9,901 nt of DNA from Burkholderiaceae bacterium. Lineage in GTDB: Bacteria; Pseudomonadota; Gammaproteobacteria; Burkholderiales; Burkholderiaceae_E. Below, in pieces: positions 1-6,153 of this stretch. Both the position numbers and the translations under genes were made by a program. The stretch's first letter is position 1, and each line of letters begins with the position of its first letter. The notes beneath the pieces are model-generated. The model was not told where the DNA came from. It did not search any database and saw only the letters and a program-made list of their open reading frames with translations. The stretch covers positions 1-9,901 of the forward strand of contig JALQWJ010000042.1 in the NCBI GenBank assembly GCA_023258775.1. The letters run 5' to 3'.

Positions 1-1142
1 TCGGGATCCTTATCGCCATTGAGCATGATGGTATTGGTCATCCTGGGCATCGGGAGATGGGCAAAGGATTCGCGACGCCCATTGCCGGTCGGCGCTACCT
101 TCATCAGCCGTGCATTAAGCCGGTCTTGCAAATAGCCCTTTAAGACGCCGTCCTCAATCAAGACGGTACGACGGGTTTGCTCGCCCTCGTCGTCGATATT
201 GAGCGAACCGCGCCTGTAGGCAATCGTACCGTCATCAACCACGGTCACGCCTTTTGCTGCAACACGCTCGCCGATCCGACCCGAAAACACCGATGAGCCC
301 TTACGATTGAAGTCCCCCTCAAGGCCATGGCCCACCGCTTCATGGAGCAAAATCCCAGGCCAGCCCGAGCCGAGCACCACGGTCATCTGCCCTGCTGGCG
401 CAGGCCTTGCCTCAAGATTGAGCAGGGCCTGATCAACCGCCTTATCGACATGGGCAAAGGCTTGTGCTTCGGTAAAGTAGTCGAGGTTAAAACGACCGCC
501 GCCACCGCTATAGCCTTGCTCACGGCGCCCTTTTTGCTCAACGATGACGCTCACCGACAAGCGAATCAGTGGCCGAACATCGGCAGCCATGGTGCCATCG
601 AGCCGCGCTACCAGCATCACATCCCATTCGGCGGCGAGCGAAGCCATCACCTGGCGAATTCGCGGATCGCGGGCTCGTGCATAAGCCTCTATTTTTTGTA
701 GCAAAGCGACTTTATCGTCTGCGGACATCGCAGCAATCGGATCGGCAACGCCATAGTGCTGCGCGATCTTGGCGCGCTTCATTTTCGGCTTGAGCCTTGC
801 TTGACCGCCACCCTGACGGGCGATACTTCGCGTGGCTCGTGCAGCGTCCATCAGGATCGCCTCGCTAATGCCATCGGAGTATGAAAATGCGCTTTTCTCG
901 CCTTGGACCGCCCTTACGCCAAGGCCTTGATCAATCGAAAAACTTCCTGATTTCACAATGCCCTCGTCAAGACTCCAGGCCTCGCTTCGGGTGTACTGGA
1001 AATAAAGATCAGCATCATCCACCCGGTGCTCGGCAATACAAGCCAGGGCTCGCACCAAGTCGGACTGCTTCAAGCTCGCTGGTTCGAGCAGGGTACTTTG
1101 TGCAAGAGCAAGCCTTTGCACCATTGGGTCAATCATGTTCAT
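1..1142 (-). CDS. tldD: Metalloprotease TldD (3'-truncated by window edge)
   Basis: TldD is the metal-dependent catalytic subunit of the cytoplasmic TldD/TldE(PmbA) peptidase. In enterobacteria this protease matures microcin B17 and degrades the CcdA antitoxin; in most bacteria it is thought to cut unstructured peptides. I translated the reverse strand: 380 residues are visible, about four fifths of the roughly 480-residue family length. The family HExxxH zinc motif is intact as HEAVGHG, with H267, E268 and H272, followed by the usual GLEGDF. Further family stretches include YSGGGGRF before the motif and TNTIMLNGDKDP at the window edge. The C-terminal part, including the cysteine known as the third metal ligand, is outside the window. 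The start is ATG at 1142 (MNMIDPM); an in-frame ATG at 1136 is possible, but an AAGG lies 10 nt before the first. It is the third gene of the yhdP-amidase-tldD row, 69 bp after the amidase. The reading frame is unbroken. Confidence 0.95.
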   Translation of the reverse strand, partial: MNMIDPMVQRLALAQSTLLEPASLKQSDLVRALACIAEHRVDDADLYFQYTRSEAWSLDEGIVKSGSFSIDQGLGVRAVQGEKSAFSYSDGISEAILMDAARATRSIARQGGGQARLKPKMKRAKIAQHYGVADPIAAMSADDKVALLQKIEAYARARDPRIRQVMASLAAEWDVMLVARLDGTMAADVRPLIRLSVSVIVEQKGRREQGYSGGGGRFNLDYFTEAQAFAHVDKAVDQALLNLEARPAPAGQMTVVLGSGWPGILLHEAVGHGLEGDFNRKGSSVFSGRIGERVAAKGVTVVDDGTIAYRRGSLNIDDEGEQTRRTVLIEDGVLKGYLQDRLNARLMKVAPTGNGRRESFAHLPMPRMTNTIMLNGDKDP

Positions 1143-1152
1143 GCTTCTGGTA

Positions 1153-1156
1153 CCTT
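1153..1156 (-). promoter_or_regulatory. Ribosome-binding site of tldD
   Basis: An AAGG core lies 10 nt before the ATG at 1142 on the reverse strand. Its spacing favours that ATG over the in-frame ATG two codons further in, where the gap would be 16 nt. The rest of the 69 bp between the amidase and tldD shows no clear promoter or U-tract terminator, which fits read-through from the amidase. Confidence 0.4.
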
Positions 1157-1211
1157 GTTAGTAATACTTCCCTCGAAGCACTTGCCTGAGGGCGCTAAGC
1201 TTTGATGTCGC

Positions 1212-2102
1212 TTACAACACTCGATGCGCTAAGGCCGGTAGCATACCTCTGACCTGCGCGATACGCTCACGCTCAAGGCTGGCAAAAACCACCGCCTCTG
1301 CCTCGGCCTGTTGCGCCATGACTTCTCCCCAGGGATCAATCACCATACTGTGTCCCCAGGTCCGACGCCCATTGGGATGCTCACCGCCCTGGGCTGCTGC
1401 GAGCACATAACACTGGTTTTCAATGGCGCGTGCCCGCAGCAAAATCTCCCAATGAGCTAGGCCCGTTGTGTAGGTGAATGCCGAAGGGACAAGCAGCGCA
1501 TCCGCAGGTGCAAGCCGCCGATAAAGCTCGGGAAAACGTAAGTCATAGCAAATGCTCATGCCAAAGCGCCACTGACCGATATCGCAAAGCACCGGACTTG
1601 ATCCAGGCTCGATCGTATCGGATTCATTAAATCGCTCGCTACCCTTCTGAAAGCCGAACAAATGGATTTTGTCGTATCGCGCTCGGACCTGTCCAAGCGG
1701 ATCAATCATGAGCTGGCTATTTCGGACCCGTCGAGGATCCTGGCACTGTATGGGGATGGTGCCGCCCGCAAGCCAGATTTTGTAGCGCTTTGCCACATCG
1801 ACTAGAAATTGCTGAATTGGCCCCTCACCCCAAGGTTCACGCAACCCAACTTTGTCAGTGTCGCGACGCCCAAGCAGACAGAAATATTCGGGCAGACTGA
1901 CAAGTTGAGCGTCCCTTGATGCCGCTTCCTCGATCAGTGCCTCCGCTCGCCTCAGGTTATGGTCAAGATCAGGCGCAGAAACCATTTGGATCAATGCGAC
2001 CCTGAGGCAGGCCTCAGAGGGCATTGCAAGACCCGAGGAACCCGTTGCGGCTTTTGCGAAACTGGTGTCGACGACAGCGCTTTGTGTTGGCGGTGCATTC
2101 AT
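1212..2102 (-). CDS. Carbon-nitrogen hydrolase, Nit1-like (probable deaminated glutathione amidase or related omega-amidase)
   Basis: A cytoplasmic nitrilase-superfamily amidase of 296 residues. The catalytic triad is complete: E72 in LPEYF, K145 in YDKIHLF and C185 in SICYDLRFPELYR. The motif set, with DKIHLFGF, the RFPELYR after the cysteine and the late HWEILLRARAIENQ and GHSMVIDPWG blocks, is typical of the Nit1 branch. Characterised members of that branch hydrolyse deaminated glutathione, a damaged by-product of transaminases; other branches act on alpha-ketoglutaramate. Substrate here is inferred from the family, not shown. The conserved core begins near residue 33 (LRVALIQM), so about 30 residues rich in Ala, Ser and Thr precede it. 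The start at 2102 is kept because AGGA lies 9 nt upstream; ATG at 2024 (MPSEACLRV) would give the usual family length but has a poorer ribosome-binding site. The gene starts 11 bp after yhdP and is probably translationally coupled to it. It precedes tldD, as in pseudomonads. Confidence 0.9.
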   Translation of the reverse strand: MNAPPTQSAVVDTSFAKAATGSSGLAMPSEACLRVALIQMVSAPDLDHNLRRAEALIEEAASRDAQLVSLPEYFCLLGRRDTDKVGLREPWGEGPIQQFLVDVAKRYKIWLAGGTIPIQCQDPRRVRNSQLMIDPLGQVRARYDKIHLFGFQKGSERFNESDTIEPGSSPVLCDIGQWRFGMSICYDLRFPELYRRLAPADALLVPSAFTYTTGLAHWEILLRARAIENQCYVLAAAQGGEHPNGRRTWGHSMVIDPWGEVMAQQAEAEAVVFASLERERIAQVRGMLPALAHRVL

Positions 2103-2110
2103 GTCGGCTT

Positions 2111-2116
2111 TTCCTA
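2111..2116 (-). promoter_or_regulatory. Ribosome-binding site of the amidase, overlapping the yhdP stop codon
   Basis: The reverse strand reads TAGGAA here, so the TAG stop of yhdP (2116-2114) shares its bases with the AGGA core that serves the amidase ATG at 2102, 9 nt away. Ribosomes ending yhdP would stop on the next gene's initiation site, a classic arrangement for coupled translation. It also decides the longer amidase start over the internal ATG at 2024. Confidence 0.6.
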
Positions 2117-5100
2117 TGGGGTTTTGTTTTGGCTCGGGGCTGATTTCCGCAAGACATCAAGAAGGCCCTCCCGCCCGAGCGCTTCAACTTGTGGTTCATC
2201 CCAAGAGCCTGAAATCGCGTAACGATAAGTCAACAAACGTTTAAGTGGTTCCGCAAGAGCATACTGTGCAACCAGTGATCCTAGGCCAACAAAAGGGTTG
2301 ATCAACGCGCCGTAGGCCACGGCAGCCATCCCAGCGTCGAGATTGGGCACAACTTGCGCTTCCATTGACTGCGTTTCACGGCTTAGATCAATAGTGCCTC
2401 GCAAACCGACCACCGCTTGCAAGCCAACCATTGAAAAGTCATCGGTGTAAGCGACGCCTTGATGAATGGTTGCGGTAGACCGCAAACCGTCAAAACTGTA
2501 ACCACTTGAAAAAATATCAGAAAAATCAAGACTTAAGCGACGCGGCAGCGACTGCAGGTTGAACACGCTCAGCAACTTGGCCACACCAGGCTCGGTACGC
2601 AAAAAACGTCCTCGACCGAGTGCAACTTCCAAACGACCCTCCAGCGTCGGAACCTGTGGGTCCCAGGGAAGCCCCCTCCAGGCGAGTTGTCCAGACAGAC
2701 GCCCCTCCCCCCCTCGAAATGTCTCAGGAAATCCAAGCTTATTGAGTGCCTGACCTGCATCGTCGATCTTCAGGTCAAGCTCAAGTTGCATCGCATTGGA
2801 TTTCCAATCACCGCTCGCAAGCAGTCGCGCACCCTGGATTTGCAGCTGCGCCTCATCCAGACTCCAAAACCAAGTTCCCTCGCGGCGCCGGCTACTTGCC
2901 TTAATCGCGCTTGCACCGAAGTCTCGATCCCCAATCCGCAGACTTTCGATTTGAAGGTCCATGGCTGGCAGTCGTTGCGGGGAAAGTTCGAGTTTACGGA
3001 TACGTTGAGCCAAATCAATATCCTGGTGCGGCCAGTGAACGCGGCGGAATCGGCCAACCACTTCTCCTGGATCGTCTTTTGAGTCAACGCGCCAGGAAGC
3101 AAATCCGGCAAGCTCACGCGACTCAAGATTAAGGCGCCAATGTCCACGATCAAAACTGGCTCCCAAGACCGCATTGCTTAAATCCCGATTCCCATAACGC
3201 AGATGCCGCGCAGAGATTGCCAAGCGCTCGGGCACTAAGGGACCGGCCGAAGCACTGCCATCGCCTTGCAGCAGTGCAATCCATGGATCGACCTCTAAGT
3301 CCTCCAGCCTTGCGCTGATTGCCAAACCTCGCGCTGGCAACAAGGCCTCGCTGCCGATGGCGATAACCCCGGAGGCAACTTGCATCGGGTCTTGAGGCCT
3401 TGCACGCTCTCGACCTATCCAAAGCTGTGCATCATCGTGTATGCGGATTCGGATTTGATCATCGCGACGAATCCCTTGTTTGTCGATTGCGCCGCCGAAA
3501 CGCTGGCCAGGCACCATGTCCACGCGAATTGGCCAGGCGTCCTTAGCAGCTTTTGCAAGCGGCGGCGGCAGACGGCTTAATAAGCCTAGCCCGTTGGATT
3601 GCAGCCTTAAATCCATGCCTTGGCCTTCAAGGCTAATGGCAGCCTGGTAGTCAAGATACCCTTCCAAGCTTTTCATCACCGGATGGGCTACGAGACTTTG
3701 TAAGCCTTGAGCACTCGCGCGCCCGCTGGCCTGCAGACGGAGTACCGATTGTTCATCGGTTTTCCCTTCGATCGCGATTGTTCCACCCAAAAACTGGGCC
3801 TGCGCACCGCTTACGATTAAGGCTTGTTCGGTAAAGCCAAACGTTCCCCGCACATTCGACATGCTCGGAAATTGAGGCGCAAAACGCAACTCGTTACCTT
3901 GTAGGCTTACGGTGCCGCGGACCTGACTTCGATCTAGATCATCAAGGGGCAAAACTAGCCCTAGATCTAGGCTTGCAAGTCCTTGTGCTTGCATGTCTTG
4001 AGAAAACTGATTGATCTTTGCTGCAATCGGGCTTGCGTTCACAAAGCGAATCATGTCGTTGGCCTGACCCTTTGCAGTACCCGCGATCCGCAACACAGGC
4101 ACATCAAGTTCGGCAATTGTCGCGCGGGTGTCGGCAAGCGATAAACCCATGACCCTGCCAGATCGCATGTCGATTTGCATCGTTGCCGCCTCAAAGCGCA
4201 AGGTGCCGTTTACATCATCAATCGCTGGCCAAGCCTTGGCGTAATCCAGGCGACTACCCGCAAGTTGGCCCTCTACCAGGAATTGCCCCGTACCGGGCGC
4301 GCTAAAAGGGAAATCCTCGATATCACCACGCAAGACGAAATCGGCACGCGACACCTTGCCGCCTTGCACCGATGACTGAAGCCAACGCCTTAATTCCTGG
4401 CTCACCACCAGCGGCAAATAACGCACAACCCTTTCCGCACGTACATCGTTCAACTGACCCTTGAGGTCAAAGAGGCCGGCACCCTTGCCACCGCTTTGGT
4501 AACGCCCTTTGACCCGGGCCTTGCCGTCAGCATTGGCAAACTCAAGCTCATCGAGTTCAATGCGCACATCATTGGCCCGTTCACCATAACGCCAGCGCAC
4601 TTTGGCGCTCGCGGATTGAACCGCAAAATCAGGTTCCTCGAACAACCCGGGAAAACGCAAGGACGCCGATTCGCCGGCAAGTCTCATCGTGCCACCGCTT
4701 TCATCGAGTTCAACTTCACCCGATAGACCCTCAAACGAGGGCCAGCGACTGCCCAGCGATTCGCGTGGACGCACATCGACTGCCAGGCGATCAACGGCCA
4801 AACTTGCACCGTAACTCGATCGCTCACCCACACCAAGGGCAAGACTGTCTTCAAAGTGCAAAGCCAGCCTTCGCACCTGGCCCTGTGCGCGAAGCGACTC
4901 GAGCGATCTCTTGAGGTCTGCCGGCAATGGCAAACGCCCAACGAGGGCAAGTCCCTGAGCCACTTCAAAGGGTTCAAGCGCAAGCCTTCCTTCAAGTAAG
5001 GCGCCGTCAGCAGCGATCAACAAGCGCTGTGCCGAGGAAACACCACTCAATTGGGCGCCAAGGCCATCATCAACCGACCACTCAGCCAACTTCATCTCGA

Positions 5101-6097
5101 CCGCCTCAATAGTGCTTGTGCCTTGTGCAAAGCGCGGTAACGCAGTGAAAGCGGTTTGCAGGCGGGCTAGTTGCAAGGTCCCCGTCGGTGTTTTCAGCGC
5201 CAAATCCTGTCCTGCAATCCGAGCTTGTAATTTACGAACCTGGCCTAACGAAAAATCAGTCCATGTTGCAAGTTGAAGGTTACCGGCCTGGGGCAATAAG
5301 CTTGGCAGCCAGTGGTGGTCAACCCATGGGATAGCCTCGGCCAAGTCGAGCTTTTGCGCCCCGAAGAAAAGGTTTCCCTGCCAGGACTGCCAGTGCTGGG
5401 GCTTTTTGAGCAAGCCGTGGTGGAAATGAGCAACAAGGCTTGCATCTTGGAGTGCGGCGCCCACACGCTTGGCATCGATCCGCCAGCGATGCTCGCGCAA
5501 TTGGTTGACCGCTTCGAGTTGCATGCCTTCGACAAGCACTTCGCTGCCCAGCACTTCATCGTGCCAGCGCAGTCCCATGTTATTGACCTCGAGATGGGAT
5601 TGACTTAGCACCCATTGCAGCCAGCGCTGATCATGTGGCGCATCGAGCGCAATTGACCAACCAGCGATATGCAACATGACTGAACTGCTACGCCTGGCAG
5701 CAAGCCTTACATCTTGCAGGCGCAGGCGGTTTAAATCGAGCTCACCCCACAAAAGCGGCGCAATCGAGAGTTCAGCCTCGAGCACACCGATCTCGAGCAG
5801 GTCTTGGCCTTGTTCATCGCGCATACGAAGCCCTTCCATGCGCAAAACCGGGCGCCCGGCCACGATATCGCCACGCATCGCCTGCACCTGTAAGGGTCGT
5901 GGTAAATGCTCACTCAGCAAAGCCATCGCTCTCGGACCAAGGTCGTCAAGTTGCGGCCATATGTACCATCGCAAGCCCAGATAGGCCCCAGCGAGCAAAA
6001 GGCCAAACCCGACGCAAAGCCACCCTAGCCAGCGCCAAAAAAGCGTCCAGCGCAAGGCAGCTTTGACGCTTAAAGGCAGTTTTTCTAACAAATCCAT
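2114..6097 (-). CDS. yhdP: YhdP family protein (TIGR02099; AsmA-like inner-membrane lipid-transport protein)
   Basis: A 1327-residue protein, slightly longer than the 1266-residue E. coli YhdP. YhdP, TamB and YdbH are partly redundant AsmA-like proteins that span the periplasm and are needed to deliver phospholipids to the outer membrane. After a short cytoplasmic start (MDLLEKLPLS...) there is one strong transmembrane segment at about residues 22-46, which anchors the N-terminus in the inner membrane. Everything after it is predicted periplasmic: long alternating beta-strand sequence without further membrane spans, as expected for the lipid-conducting groove. The middle matches the DUF3971-type region, and the last 300 residues the AsmA-like C-terminal region, ending with the family signature NPFVGLGSLVAQ (from residue 1267) and YRYAISGSWDEP (to residue 1302). 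The start ATG at 6097 has only a weak A-rich ribosome-binding site. It is the first gene of the leftward row, diverging from glnE. The frame is intact throughout. Family assignment is by pattern recognition. Confidence 0.93.
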   Translation of the reverse strand: MDLLEKLPLSVKAALRWTLFWRWLGWLCVGFGLLLAGAYLGLRWYIWPQLDDLGPRAMALLSEHLPRPLQVQAMRGDIVAGRPVLRMEGLRMRDEQGQDLLEIGVLEAELSIAPLLWGELDLNRLRLQDVRLAARRSSSVMLHIAGWSIALDAPHDQRWLQWVLSQSHLEVNNMGLRWHDEVLGSEVLVEGMQLEAVNQLREHRWRIDAKRVGAALQDASLVAHFHHGLLKKPQHWQSWQGNLFFGAQKLDLAEAIPWVDHHWLPSLLPQAGNLQLATWTDFSLGQVRKLQARIAGQDLALKTPTGTLQLARLQTAFTALPRFAQGTSTIEAVEMKLAEWSVDDGLGAQLSGVSSAQRLLIAADGALLEGRLALEPFEVAQGLALVGRLPLPADLKRSLESLRAQGQVRRLALHFEDSLALGVGERSSYGASLAVDRLAVDVRPRESLGSRWPSFEGLSGEVELDESGGTMRLAGESASLRFPGLFEEPDFAVQSASAKVRWRYGERANDVRIELDELEFANADGKARVKGRYQSGGKGAGLFDLKGQLNDVRAERVVRYLPLVVSQELRRWLQSSVQGGKVSRADFVLRGDIEDFPFSAPGTGQFLVEGQLAGSRLDYAKAWPAIDDVNGTLRFEAATMQIDMRSGRVMGLSLADTRATIAELDVPVLRIAGTAKGQANDMIRFVNASPIAAKINQFSQDMQAQGLASLDLGLVLPLDDLDRSQVRGTVSLQGNELRFAPQFPSMSNVRGTFGFTEQALIVSGAQAQFLGGTIAIEGKTDEQSVLRLQASGRASAQGLQSLVAHPVMKSLEGYLDYQAAISLEGQGMDLRLQSNGLGLLSRLPPPLAKAAKDAWPIRVDMVPGQRFGGAIDKQGIRRDDQIRIRIHDDAQLWIGRERARPQDPMQVASGVIAIGSEALLPARGLAISARLEDLEVDPWIALLQGDGSASAGPLVPERLAISARHLRYGNRDLSNAVLGASFDRGHWRLNLESRELAGFASWRVDSKDDPGEVVGRFRRVHWPHQDIDLAQRIRKLELSPQRLPAMDLQIESLRIGDRDFGASAIKASSRRREGTWFWSLDEAQLQIQGARLLASGDWKSNAMQLELDLKIDDAGQALNKLGFPETFRGGEGRLSGQLAWRGLPWDPQVPTLEGRLEVALGRGRFLRTEPGVAKLLSVFNLQSLPRRLSLDFSDIFSSGYSFDGLRSTATIHQGVAYTDDFSMVGLQAVVGLRGTIDLSRETQSMEAQVVPNLDAGMAAVAYGALINPFVGLGSLVAQYALAEPLKRLLTYRYAISGSWDEPQVEALGREGLLDVLRKSAPSQNKTP
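3931..3971. repeat. Pair of CTAG-containing palindromes inside yhdP
   Basis: Two perfect palindromes lie 19 bp apart: GATCTAGATC at 3931-3940 and CCTAGATCTAGG at 3960-3971. Counting both of these and the CTAG at 3955-3958, four CTAG tetramers occur within 37 bp. The segment is fully coding for yhdP residues reading LDLGLVLPLDDLDRS, with repeated CTA leucine codons followed by GAT or GGG, so the repeats may be a codon-level accident. No function is claimed. Confidence 0.5.
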
Positions 6098-6102
6098 GGC
6101 AT
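6085..6102 (-). other. Five-codon mini-ORF (MPWIC) overlapping the yhdP start
   Basis: On the reverse strand an ATG at 6102 opens a frame of five codons, MPWIC, ending with TAG at 6087-6085. It overlaps the yhdP ATG (6097) in another frame and ends four codons into yhdP. It would compete for the same weak ribosome-binding region. An overlap this short easily arises by chance, since GCATGCCATGG simply contains two ATGs, and nothing proves that it is translated. Confidence 0.2.
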
Positions 6103-6153
6103 GCTTTTTCTTTTATCGCCAAGCATAACCGCTGACTGGGTTACCCTCAGACG
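6098..6153. promoter_or_regulatory. Divergent intergenic region of yhdP and glnE
   Basis: These 56 bp separate the two start codons and, with the first codons of each gene, should hold the promoters for both directions, unless transcription starts inside the opposing gene. I find no convincing sigma-70 pair; on the reverse strand TATGCT (6127-6122) and GATAAA (6117-6112) are only 4-of-6 matches to a -10 box and neither has a matching -35. A small palindrome GGGTTACCC (6138-6146) lies just before glnE and could be an operator half-structure or chance. glnE lacks a good Shine-Dalgarno sequence. Confidence 0.45.
6101..6126. repeat. Inverted repeat ATGCTT / AAGCAT in the yhdP leader
   Basis: ATGCTT at 6101-6106 is mirrored by AAGCAT at 6121-6126 with a 14-nt spacer; arm centres are 20 bp apart. 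In the yhdP transcript this could form a 6-bp stem whose loop and 3' arm contain the purine-rich stretch AAAAGAAAAAG that is the only candidate ribosome-binding site, ending four bases before the ATG. As DNA it could instead be a two-half-site operator between the divergent genes. Six-base arms are short, so chance is a real alternative. Confidence 0.35.

Noticed and set aside
327..701. Open frame of 124 codons on the plus strand
   Set aside because: It lies antisense to tldD, whose reverse-strand translation carries the HEAVGHG motif; the plus-strand product shows no family features.
1170..1192. CCCTC/GAGGG inverted repeat between the amidase and tldD as a terminator
   Set aside because: Five-base arms, a 13-nt loop and no U-tract; it lies between two co-directional genes that probably share a transcript.
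2770..3174. Reverse-strand open frame of 134 codons inside yhdP
   Set aside because: It is in a different frame of the same strand as the intact yhdP and has basic, cysteine-scattered, low-plausibility composition; a frame shadow.
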